34,656 nucleotides of DNA from Streptomyces coffeae (lineage in GTDB: Bacteria; Actinomycetota; Actinomycetes; Streptomycetales; Streptomycetaceae): the NCBI RefSeq assembly GCF_016741875.1, contig NZ_JAERRF010000051.1, positions 1 through 34,656 on the forward strand, given 5' to 3'. Every line of letters begins with the position of its first letter. Position 1 is the first letter of the stretch. The translations under genes were made by a program, and so were the position numbers. Below, one piece after another: positions 18,470 through 25,744 of this stretch. The notes below the pieces were generated by a model, which was given only the letters and a program-made list of their open reading frames with translations, ran no database searches and was not told where the DNA came from.

Positions 18470-18514
18470 TGGTCGGGACGACAGGATTTGAACCTGCGAC
18501 CCCTTGACCCCCAG
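18470..18514 (-). tRNA. 3' fragment of a tRNA-Pro gene (probable attachment site)
   Basis: Read on the minus strand, these 45 bases are the 3' part of a tRNA. They start in an anticodon loop CTGGGGG, which would give anticodon GGG (proline). They continue through the anticodon stem half TCAAG, a variable loop, a T arm with GGTTCAAATCC, the acceptor strand GTCCCGA, and an encoded CCA. The bases beyond 18514 cannot supply the D arm or the 5' acceptor strand, so the tRNA gene is not complete. Exactly this kind of 3' tRNA segment is left by integrative elements that use tRNA genes as attB; pSAM2 of Streptomyces uses a tRNA-Pro gene. No integrase gene is in the window. Confidence 0.75.
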
Positions 18515-18701
18515 CGGTGTGGCAACTCTCCGCGACGAGCCGTATCACTCTGTAGCAGCGTGCCTCGGGGTCGTACACCGCCGTACGGAGCAAGAGGACA
18601 CCGCTCCCAGCCCCCTCCCGAGCAGGCCCATCCTGCTACCACACTCCTATATTCTGGCCCCTGTCGATTCCGGTGCCCGAAAGCGCCAAGGAGGATGAGC
18701 C

Positions 18702-18971
18702 GTGAGGCCGGCCACCACCGCAAAGCTCCGCGCCAACGCCACGACCATCCGCCAACTCGGACGCCGCCATGGCCTACACTCCTTCGCCCTGAGCACCGAG
18801 CCCGGGGAACTCGTAGCCACACTGGACGCCGACCGCTCCTACTTCGACATCACCAGCTTCGAAACAGACCTCTCCAGCATCCTCGGCGCCCTCGTAGAAG
18901 TCGTCCCACGCGGCCCCGGAGTCGAAGTCGAAGAAACCGAACCCCTGAACGACCTGCGCGGGGCGGCGTGA
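18702..18971 (+). CDS. Degenerate MNT (minimal nucleotidyltransferase)-like protein, probable HEPN partner
   Basis: This 89-residue protein starts at GTG with AGGAGG seven bases upstream. Its layout follows that of small MNT-fold antitoxins: an N-terminal LRANATTIRQLGRRHGL helix, strands, then FDITSFETDLSSILGALVEVVP. The catalytic signature GSxxRG...DxD, expected right after the first helix, is absent; ALSTEPGEL stands in its place. If the assignment is right, the protein cannot transfer nucleotides and may act only by binding. Its stop overlaps the start of the HEPN gene (GTGA), the usual arrangement for such pairs. A TATATT at about 18647-18652 could be the -10 box. Confidence 0.55.
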   Translation: MRPATTAKLRANATTIRQLGRRHGLHSFALSTEPGELVATLDADRSYFDITSFETDLSSILGALVEVVPRGPGVEVEETEPLNDLRGAA

Positions 18972-19318
18972 CCAACACACGCACTGACCGGGAAAACCGG
19001 GAGCTGCTACGCCTGACCGATGCAACGGCAGCACTCGACCAAGCCCGCTCAATCCTCCGCGACGGAACACCCAAGCCAGGAAACGAGCGCCTCCTCGCAC
19101 TGGCCTACTGCATGCTCACCTTCGGCGAAATGCTCAAACAGGCATCTCACGGCACCGTGGCACAGGCATACAGCGGCCCAATCGCACTGCGCGACAAACT
19201 CGCTCACGTACCACACCGCAAGCTCAACGCCGAAGTACTCGCCACCTCCGTCGAACGAGCCGCAAGCGAGATCCTTCCACTGCTACAAGCCCGCATCCAG
19301 GACCTGAGCAACACCTGA
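18968..19318 (+). CDS. HEPN-domain protein (probable RNase toxin of a HEPN-MNT pair)
   Basis: The 116-residue, largely helical protein has the HEPN signature R-x4-H as RDKLAH (R75, H80), followed by a KLNAEVLATS helix. HEPN proteins of this size paired with MNT proteins form toxin-antitoxin systems in which HEPN is an RNase or is modified by its partner. The tyrosine often found two residues after the histidine is missing. It overlaps the upstream gene by four bases. The stop codon TGA (19316-19318) is formed by the first three bases of the terminal repeat of the neighbouring IS, so the native C-terminus may have been different. Confidence 0.6.
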   Translation: MTNTRTDRENRELLRLTDATAALDQARSILRDGTPKPGNERLLALAYCMLTFGEMLKQASHGTVAQAYSGPIALRDKLAHVPHRKLNAEVLATSVERAASEILPLLQARIQDLSNT

Positions 19319-20033
19319 AGGGTGTCATTGCTGCGGCATAGCGGCTGACCTGGGGCTTTGCGATGGCCCGAATGGGGGCATGATCAGTGATCGTGGGCTT
19401 GCGACTGTGCCCTTGCCAGAAACCTCATCCGCCCTGGTAGGGGCTGGTGCATCGGGTTTCCCGAAATCTGGCCGCGGTCGTCTGAGCCGGCGCTCTCGCG
19501 CAGCTGCCGTCAGCACGTCATGATGATCGATCGTGCTGCTGCGACTGGCTTACCTGGGTGTGTCGAACGCGTTCGCGATGCTTCGCCTGCTGCCGATGAC
19601 AGACCGGGACAAGGACGCCGAGATCCTCTCACTCGCGACAGGGACGGCAAGTTCACCACCGCATTCGACGCCGTCTTCGCCGGCAACGGCACAGCCGTCA
19701 TCCCAACTCCGATCCAACGCGTTCGCCGAACGATGGATACGCACAACCCGCAACGAATGCACCGACCGCCCCCTCATCACCGGCGAACGACACCAGCGCA
19801 CGGTCTTCAACCAGCACGCCGAGCACTACAACGCCGGACGAGCCCACCACAGTCACGACCTACGAGCCCCAGACGACGACCCGAACGTCATCCCCCTGCC
19901 CGCCGCCACGATCAGGCGCCGCGAGATACTTGGCCGACCACTCAACGAGTACCACACCCTGCCACCCCGACTGCCTCACCATCCGCAGAAAACGCCCAGC
20001 TCAGCAGCCTGATCGGAATATTGACACCCTTCA
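19316..20033 (+). mobile_element. Decayed, probably hybrid IS with TGAAGGGTGTCA ends
   Basis: The outer ends are TGAAGGGTGTCA (19316-19327) and its exact reverse complement (20022-20033). Inside, bases 19408-19502 match 34562-34656 at 94 of 95 positions, so the inner left part belongs to a different IS whose end begins at TGCCCTTGCC. The simplest reading is that one IS landed inside another and a deletion then fused the N-terminal part of the inner transposase to the C-terminal part of the outer one. At about 718 bp it is too short for a complete element. Confidence 0.65.
19533..20012 (+). pseudogene. Fused, deleted IS3-like transposase
   Basis: From GTG 19533 the protein begins like the transposase at 29593-30679 (LRLAYLGVSNAFAMLRLLP, then DRDKDAEIL). 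It then jumps near 19633, in another frame, to RDRDGKFTTAFDAVFAGNG, which normally lies some 200 residues later. It changes frame again near 19700 to FAERWIRTTRNEC and a HY/N-rich C-terminus ending in RRREILGRPLNEYH. The first catalytic aspartate is missing and the reading frame is broken, so it is inactive. Confidence 0.75.
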
Positions 20034-20684
20034 GGAGGTATGGCCTGGCGCCGGAATCTGTGGGACACCTGGTTGCGGCGGGAATGCCGAGCAGTTGCGC
20101 GGCGGCCCCGTGGATGAGTGCTCCCGCTTCCTCGACGAGGGACAGACTGCGCCCGATCTCCTCGAAGTCCGCTCCCGCCTCGCGCCGTACCGGCCGCGGC
20201 CAAGGCACCGGTGTGCAGTGTCACCACCAAATGGGGCCTGCTACGGCACCTGGTGTGCACGCTGCACGGCCTGCTGGTCGCCTTTGCATTGACCGGCGCC
20301 AAGGCCGGCGAGCGCGACAAGAACGAACACCCTCCCCGCGGTGAGCGGGTCTGCCCGCCGTGCCACGACGAGGTCCTTCAGCCTGGGGCCGATCAGCGGC
20401 CCGAATGCCAGCTGCCGTACACCGACCCGGCAATGCAGAATTCGGGGTGAAACAACGGAAAATGCGACCTCCGAGAGAAAGAAGCACCCAACATTTCCCC
20501 GCCCGCACCGAAGGTGCGGCGGTTCGGCGCAGACACTCGACGCCATCGGCATCAAGCCGAGGGCGTCGACGCTGCCGGGGCCACTAAGGCTTCTGCGGCG
20601 ATGGGTCCCCTGGGAGCTCTGACTCGCAGAAAGGGATAACGTAGTCTCCATCTGAACCTTTCATGGCCGAGGGGGATCTACCCA
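20034..20684. other. Intergenic scrap with a possible transposase fragment
   Basis: No intact gene is seen. On the + strand at about 20209-20319 one frame reads HLVCTLHGLLVAFALTGAKA. This resembles the middle of DDE transposases of the IS5/IS982 kind, where such a segment precedes the second aspartate. No other part of such a gene could be recognised, so this is a short relic at most. The last 40 bases lead into the TetR gene. Confidence 0.35.
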
Positions 20685-21395
20685 ATGGGCGAGAACAGAA
20701 GCCGCCGAGCCCGCGCAGACCGTTCGGGTCCAGGGCTGTCGCGTGCCGACGTAGTGGAGGCGGCCCTACGCTTCGTCGATGTACACGGCCTCGAGGCACT
20801 GAGCATGCGAACGCTCGCCAAAGAAATGGGTGTCTACCCCAATGCCCTGCACTGGCACGTCGGCACCAAGTCCGAACTGGTTGCGGCTGTCGCAGCGCGG
20901 GTCCTCGAGGACATCGTGTTGCCTCCGCAGCGCGACATGCCTTGGGATGCATGGGTCGCGGAGGTCGCTCGGTTGTGCCGGCGAGCCATGCACCAGCACC
21001 CAAACCTGTCACCGGTTATTGGATCCCAGCTGGGCGTGACCGCTTCGTCCCTGCCCTTTGTGGAACGCATGGTGGACGTTCTGGAGCGGGCTGGATTCTC
21101 CGCAGAAGACCTGATCCATGCTTACAACACAGTGACCGGATTTATTTTGGGATGGGTCACCCTGGAACTTTCCAGCGGTCCGGCGACCGAAGACGAAGAT
21201 TGGAAAAAGGGATTCGCGAAGCAATTGCGCTCCGTTAATCCGAACGTCTACCCGGCGCTCACTCGCAACATGAAGCTCCTTGAGAACAATGCATTCATGA
21301 CCCGCTGGGACTCTGGTTGCGAACGCCCAATGGACCTCAGCTTCGAGGCCGCTCTAGAAGTCCAGATTCTCGGACTGCGCGCGAAGCTTACCTGA
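20685..21395 (+). CDS. TetR/AcrR-family transcriptional regulator
   Basis: The 236-residue protein has a TetR helix-turn-helix at about residues 18-70 (SRADVVEAALRFVDVHG, MRTLAKEMGVYPNALHWHVG, then KSELV). This is followed by a helical ligand-binding C-terminal domain typical of the TetR_C group. It would bind a palindromic operator and release it on binding a small molecule. The start is ATG with GAGGGGG nine bases upstream. No adjacent gene is transcribed divergently, so its target is not obvious; possible candidates are itself and the downstream operon. Its codon use is less GC-biased than that of the neighbouring operon, which may indicate transfer. Confidence 0.85.
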   Translation: MGENRSRRARADRSGPGLSRADVVEAALRFVDVHGLEALSMRTLAKEMGVYPNALHWHVGTKSELVAAVAARVLEDIVLPPQRDMPWDAWVAEVARLCRRAMHQHPNLSPVIGSQLGVTASSLPFVERMVDVLERAGFSAEDLIHAYNTVTGFILGWVTLELSSGPATEDEDWKKGFAKQLRSVNPNVYPALTRNMKLLENNAFMTRWDSGCERPMDLSFEAALEVQILGLRAKLT

Positions 21396-22142
21396 GCCGA
21401 GCAGCCTTCCCGCCTCATAGGGGAACGAGGTAAACGGGGATCGTCCTGGATAACTTGAGGCAGATCGGCGGGCTGTTGTTGTGGCCGCAAGTACTCCCAG
21501 GGCGGCAGACACAGAATTCTCCTGGTGGGCTTGAGTGCCGTGCCCCAGAGATCGAAGTCCACCAGCTACCGCCGATCCCCGCTCCGGACCGGGCCGGGCC
21601 GGGCAGTCGGCTCCACCGGGGACGGACTCGCCGCCGAAGACCTTCAAAATATGCCGTCGGCGGTGAGGCAGTCACTGCCGGCATGACCGGGGACGTGCGG
21701 CTTCCGAGGCACGCTGAGCCGTGCTCCAGGGTGCAGCACGGTCGCGGCAGACGCTGCGTTGGGCCTCGGCCTCAGTGGCATTCGCAGGGGCCGTGGCATA
21801 TGCGGCTCCTCCGAAGGTTCTTTCGTCCAGCACTGCTGGACAAGGTTTCGCACCGGTGGCGCTGGGTGCGATTGTGCGTACGCAGCGAATTACTGGTTTA
21901 AGAACAATTGACATTGAGCGATGGACAATGAATCCTGGTCAGTGCACAAGAGCAGAGAGCCGGCGGTAGTGGACCCACTACTTCATTGAGTTGGGCTCCA
22001 ACCGCCCGGACATGCCGGGCCGCACCCCGCGTGGCTACGCCCCTCAATCGGGCCCGCTCAGCCCGCTTCCGGTCCGGGAGCACATGCCCGCAGCGTGAAA
22101 CAGCGTGGGCGCACCGTGGCACTACGCGGCGGAGATTTTGAA
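21396..22142. other. Non-coding stretch between TetR gene and anti-sigma-type ATPase
   Basis: These 747 bases hold no gene that I can support. Open frames on both strands are short and lack ribosome binding sites. The clearest structure is the 16-base palindrome at 21966-21981. A GC-rich stretch with CCCGG/CCGGG arms lies near 22010. Confidence 0.5.
21966..21981. promoter_or_regulatory. 16-base palindrome, possible operator
   Basis: The sequence is GTAGTGGACCCACTAC: two perfect seven-base arms around a two-base centre. It lies about 160 bases upstream of the anti-sigma-type ATPase gene and 570 bases downstream of the TetR gene. The size is right for a dimeric regulator's operator. No second copy was noticed. 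Confidence 0.35.
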
Positions 22143-22610
22143 ATGACTATGACCATGGTCCATCAGGTGTTGGCGCCGTCGAGCGTGGACGTTCCCGTCG
22201 ACGACCCGGCCATCGGACGCACGCGGCACCATGTGAGGGAGCTGTTGTGCGGTTGGGGCGTGGCGGAATCGGCCATTGACGATGCCGTACTCGTCCTGTC
22301 GGAGCTGCTCACTAATGCCTGCCATTACGGGAGGCCACTGGTCGGCACCTCCCAGGGGCCTGATCACGTGCGGGTCTCCTGGCGGATCGACCGTTACGGT
22401 CGACTGACGATCGCGGTGACGGACGGAGGCGGTGACGGCCGCCCGAGGGCTGCTGAGCCCTCCTCCACCGCGCACAGCGGCCGGGGGCTGCACATCGTCG
22501 ATGCACTCTCCGAAAGCTGGGGAGTCGACGATGCCCCCGACGGGCAAGTCACGGTCTGGGCCTCCATGGACCTTGGTGTCCATGGAGCGGGGTTCGCAGC
22601 AAACACGTGA
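22143..22610 (+). CDS. ATP-binding protein, anti-sigma regulatory factor type (HATPase_c, RsbW-like)
   Basis: The 155-residue protein is a single GHKL ATPase domain of the kind found in Streptomyces serine-kinase anti-sigma factors. It has an N box ELLTNACHYG with E54 and N58, a G1 box around VTDGGGDG with D94, and a G2 box HSGRGLHIV near residue 113. It lacks a sensor or dimerisation domain. Such proteins bind or phosphorylate an anti-sigma antagonist or bind a sigma factor, but no partner gene is adjacent. The ATG at 22143 has a GCGGAG about eight bases upstream; in-frame ATGs at 22149 and 22155 are alternatives. Confidence 0.85.
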   Translation: MTMTMVHQVLAPSSVDVPVDDPAIGRTRHHVRELLCGWGVAESAIDDAVLVLSELLTNACHYGRPLVGTSQGPDHVRVSWRIDRYGRLTIAVTDGGGDGRPRAAEPSSTAHSGRGLHIVDALSESWGVDDAPDGQVTVWASMDLGVHGAGFAANT

Positions 22611-22689
22611 CCGAGCGGGCTGACCGCGCCCCGGGATCATCGAGTGATCACACGCTCGCACCTGGGTGCCCCCATGACGGCTGGGGTGC

Positions 22690-22731
22690 CTGTCGCCACA
22701 TTTCGTAATCCTGTCGCCACACCTCGTAATC
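22690..22731. repeat. Two 21-base tandem repeats
   Basis: The units are CTGTCGCCACATTTCGTAAT plus C and CTGTCGCCACACCTCGTAAT plus C, identical at 19 of 21 positions and directly adjacent. A 21-base period is two helical turns, so both copies face the same side of the DNA. This would suit a regulator binding cooperatively. They lie about 350 bases upstream of the first aminotransferase. Confidence 0.6.
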
Positions 22732-22948
22732 ACGGTGCGCAGTTGCCCGCTCGGGGCGATGTCGGCACCTCGGCCCCCCGGTGGCCTGACTTGCCTCCCG
22801 CTACGGGCCTGGCGCCGGAGAGCGGGGCAGATGCCCGGTGGGCTTGGGCTCCGCAGCGCCGGGCCACCAGTAATCGGGTTCGACCTGCTGGCCGTGGGGC
22901 CGCTGACGTCGCCAACGCGGTTTTGGATACGGAGTGAGCACACCCCTT

Positions 22949-22997
22949 GCGCTCTTGGGCACTGAACAGGTAAACCGTGTCCACCGCACAAGAGCGC
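22949..22997. promoter_or_regulatory. Inverted repeat upstream of the aminotransferase gene
   Basis: The arm GCGCTCTTG (22949-22957) is exactly complemented by CAAGAGCGC (22989-22997), with 31 bases between. The arms could be two half-sites about 40 bases apart or the stem of a leader hairpin. Confidence 0.35.
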
Positions 22998-23036
22998 GCC
23001 TGTCAGGCCGCCGTCACTTTCGATCGAGGAGTCCAG

Positions 23037-24401
23037 GTGCCTCTCGCCTCAGGCCTTCCACCCGCCTGCATGCAGCCGGGTGGCGACAGCCGGTTGATCA
23101 AGTTCATCTTCGATGAGGACTTGCCTGTCATCTCTCACGGTCACGGTGTGTTCGTGTACGACACGAACGGCAGGGCTTACCTCGACGCATGCTCCGGCGC
23201 AGCAGCCGTGAACCTCGGGCATGGCGATCCGCAGGTCCTGAAGGCCATGAGTGACCAGGCCGAGCGGATCACCTTCGCGAACCGGGGCGCCTTCCACAAT
23301 GAGCCGTCCGAGCGCCTGGCCGACCGGCTGAGTGCCCTGACGGGCTACCCGTACGTCTTCCTCTGCAACAGCGGGTCCGAGGCGGTCGAAACGGCGCTCC
23401 GGCTGACCCTGCAGTACTGGCAGGAGTGCGGCCAGCCGCAGCGGTCACACTTCCTCTCCCATGCCGTCAGCTACCACGGTGCGACGCTCGGCGGCCTGTC
23501 GTTGTCCGGGCATCCGCAGCGGCGCCGGGTGGCAAAGGCCCTGCTGCATGGTTTCAACGAACTCATCCCGCCCTACGCCTATCGGTTCGCCCAAGGCCGC
23601 GATGACGTGGCGTTCAGCTCCTCTCTCCTGGACGATGCCTCCCGAACGCTGGACGCCTACGGCGCGGGCGCGGCCGGCGTCGTGGTCGAGCCCGTCGGCG
23701 GCGCTGCCGGTGGGGCAATCACTCCGCCTGACGGCTACCTTCCCGGGCTTGCAGCGCTTTGCCGCGAGCGGGATGTGCCGCTCATCGCGGATGAGATCAT
23801 GTGCGGCATCGGCCGCACCGGCACGATGCTCGCCAGCGAGCACTGGAGCATTCGCCCGGATATGGTCGTAGTCGGCAAAGGACTGGGCGCCGGATACGCG
23901 CCAGTTTCGGCGGTGCTCATCAGCCGCAACATCATCGACACGATCGCGGCGGGCACAGCGTCGGTGACTGGCGGGCACACCTATGGCTGTAACCCGCTGG
24001 GCAGCGCTGTTGCGCTTGCCGCCCTGGACGCCATCGAATCCCGCGGCCTGGTGGACGCAGCCGCGGAACGCGGCAGTCAGCTCCGAGCGGGGCTGGAGGA
24101 CCTCCGCCAACGCCACGACGTCATCGGCGAGGTCCGCGGTCTCGGCCTTCTCCAGGGGCTGGAACTGGTCAGTGACCGAGAGACCAGGAACCCAGGCGAT
24201 CCGATCGGCTCTCTCACCCACACACTCATTGCATCCGCCCGTGACCAGGGACTACTGCTCTATCCAGTGACCGGCGGCATCAACGACGCAGTGCTGGTCG
24301 CTCCACCGCTGGTCACCAGCGCGGAAGAGATCGATCTACTCCTCAGGCGATTGGACGCCGCTCTTACTGCCATGAGGAGGACCAGCCGATGCAGGACATG
24401 A
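23037..24401 (+). CDS. Class III (PLP) aminotransferase
   Basis: The protein is a fold-type I, class III aminotransferase of about 454 residues. Numbered from GTG 23037, it has CNSGSEAVETALRL (from 110), SYHGATLG, the ADE motif with PLP-ring aspartate D252, and the PLP lysine K281 in VVVGKGLGAGYAPV. Members move an amino group from an omega- or beta-amino acid, or a similar amine, to a keto acid. GTG 23037 was chosen because GAGGAG lies five bases upstream; the frame is also open from GTG 22977, which would add 20 residues but has only a weak AGGTAA signal. The gene overlaps the next one by 13 bases. Substrate is unknown; neighbours point to a beta- or omega-amino acid. Confidence 0.88.
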   Translation: MPLASGLPPACMQPGGDSRLIKFIFDEDLPVISHGHGVFVYDTNGRAYLDACSGAAAVNLGHGDPQVLKAMSDQAERITFANRGAFHNEPSERLADRLSALTGYPYVFLCNSGSEAVETALRLTLQYWQECGQPQRSHFLSHAVSYHGATLGGLSLSGHPQRRRVAKALLHGFNELIPPYAYRFAQGRDDVAFSSSLLDDASRTLDAYGAGAAGVVVEPVGGAAGGAITPPDGYLPGLAALCRERDVPLIADEIMCGIGRTGTMLASEHWSIRPDMVVVGKGLGAGYAPVSAVLISRNIIDTIAAGTASVTGGHTYGCNPLGSAVALAALDAIESRGLVDAAAERGSQLRAGLEDLRQRHDVIGEVRGLGLLQGLELVSDRETRNPGDPIGSLTHTLIASARDQGLLLYPVTGGINDAVLVAPPLVTSAEEIDLLLRRLDAALTAMRRTSRCRT

Positions 24402-25702
24402 CAAACCCGCCCTCTGGTCGCTTGAGCCGGCTCACCAAGACCCTCGAGGAGCTGGTCGCCGAATACCGCGACCACACGCCACGATCAGCGGCTGTCTTCC
24501 AACACGCGAGCACGGTCATGCCCGGGGGAGAAACACGCTCCGTCACCTACTACCCGCCCTATCCGATCGTCCTCTCCGAAGGCCACGGAGCGCATCTCCT
24601 CGACGTGGACGGCACGGAGTATCTGGACCTGGTCAACAACTACACGTCACTGATCCACGGCAACGCTTATCGGCCGGCGGTGCAAGCGGCGACTGCCATG
24701 CTCACACAGGGAGCCGTCTTCGCCAGCCCGCACGAGCGGCAACTCGACCTCGCCGAACTGCTCACTGCTCGTCTCCCCGCCGTAGAGCAGGTACGGTTCA
24801 CCAACTCCGGAACTGAAGCCTCGCTGCTCGCCGCCCGGCTTGCGCAGCGTGCCACCGGGCGCACCACGATCCTGTTGTTCGACGGCGCCTACCATGGCAG
24901 CACAGCTCCACTGCTGGCCGACGACCCCAACGTCGTCACCGTGCCGTACAACGACCTCGAGGCCACCGGCCAGGCGCTTACCCAAAGGAACATCGCAGCG
25001 GTGTTCGCTGAGCCGTTCCTCGGAGCCGGTGGCGTCATCCCGGGGACACCCGAGTTTCTGCAGGGCATCGCCGACCAGGCGCGCGAATTCGGAGCGCTCT
25101 TCGTCCTGGACGAGGTCCAGTCACTGCGCAACAGCTTCAGCGGCGAGCAGGGCCTCCTAGACCTACGCCCCGACATCACGGTCTTGGGCAAAGTCATCGG
25201 AGGCGGCATGCCAATCGGTGCAATCGGTGGCCGCGAAGACCTGATGAGCCTCACCGCAGCCACCACCAAGGGGCACATCGCCCACTCCGGCACATTCAAC
25301 GGCCACCTCACCGCCGCAGCTGCCGGAGCGGTCACCCTTCGACACCTCGATGAGGCGACGATCGCCGGCCTCAATCTGAAGGCGGCGCGTCTCGCGGACG
25401 ACATCCGCCGCGTCGCCGCCCATGCGGGAATCGACGTCCAGGCGACCCGCGCCGGATCCATCCTCAATGTGCACTTCACTGCCACCGCGCCCGTCAATGC
25501 CGAGCAGGCACGTGCCGTATCCAGCCCGCTGCTCGGCGCCTTGCACCTGGCACTCCTGCGCGAAGGGATCTACACCACTCCGCGAGGAATGATCAACCTC
25601 TCGACCGCCCTTGACGCCGATGACCTTTCCCGAGTCACGGCCGCATACAGCCGAGCCTTCCAACGGCTTGCTGACCCGGAGACCCAGACTCCTCATCAGT
25701 GA
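24389..25702 (+). CDS. Class III aminotransferase, HemL-like, probable beta-amino acid transaminase
   Basis: This 437-residue protein looks like glutamate-1-semialdehyde aminomutase at first sight but is closer to the beta-phenylalanine aminotransferase of Variovorax. It has FTNSGTEASLLAARLA (from 137), FDGAYHGST, the PLP aspartate D241 in VLDEVQSL, the PLP lysine K268 in LGKVIGGGMPIGA, and HSGTFNG. R50 in ETRSVTYYPPYP corresponds to Arg41, which holds the beta-amino acid carboxylate in the Variovorax enzyme. R399 in YTTPRG corresponds to Arg398, which holds the keto-acid carboxylate. The start has GAGGAGG upstream. It is translationally coupled to the preceding aminotransferase. A role in heme synthesis is unlikely in this context. 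Confidence 0.85.
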   Translation: MQDMTNPPSGRLSRLTKTLEELVAEYRDHTPRSAAVFQHASTVMPGGETRSVTYYPPYPIVLSEGHGAHLLDVDGTEYLDLVNNYTSLIHGNAYRPAVQAATAMLTQGAVFASPHERQLDLAELLTARLPAVEQVRFTNSGTEASLLAARLAQRATGRTTILLFDGAYHGSTAPLLADDPNVVTVPYNDLEATGQALTQRNIAAVFAEPFLGAGGVIPGTPEFLQGIADQAREFGALFVLDEVQSLRNSFSGEQGLLDLRPDITVLGKVIGGGMPIGAIGGREDLMSLTAATTKGHIAHSGTFNGHLTAAAAGAVTLRHLDEATIAGLNLKAARLADDIRRVAAHAGIDVQATRAGSILNVHFTATAPVNAEQARAVSSPLLGALHLALLREGIYTTPRGMINLSTALDADDLSRVTAAYSRAFQRLADPETQTPHQ

Positions 25703-25744
25703 TCTCCAAGCGCTCACCCAACCGCTCAATGCCCGGAGCATCAG

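Larger units (their letters stand above)
22611..23036. other. Leader/promoter region of the catabolic operon
   Basis: These 426 bases contain no supported gene. They hold a 21-base tandem repeat (22690-22731) and a pair of nine-base inverted arms (22949-22957 and 22989-22997). Both are possible control sites for the aminotransferase operon. An alternative GTG start for the first aminotransferase lies at 22977, between the inverted arms. Confidence 0.5.

Noticed and set aside
18470..18560. Complete tRNA-Pro gene
   Set aside because: The 3' half is convincing, but the sequence beyond 18514 cannot form the D arm or pair with the acceptor strand, so only a fragment is claimed.
20241..20651. Minus-strand open frame of 136 codons in the scrap region
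   Set aside because: It has no ribosome binding site and no family resemblance, and it overlaps the possible transposase relic on the other strand.
24389..25702. Heme-synthesis gene hemL
   Set aside because: The overall similarity is there, but the carboxylate-binding arginines and the operon match beta-amino acid transaminases; no other heme genes are nearby.
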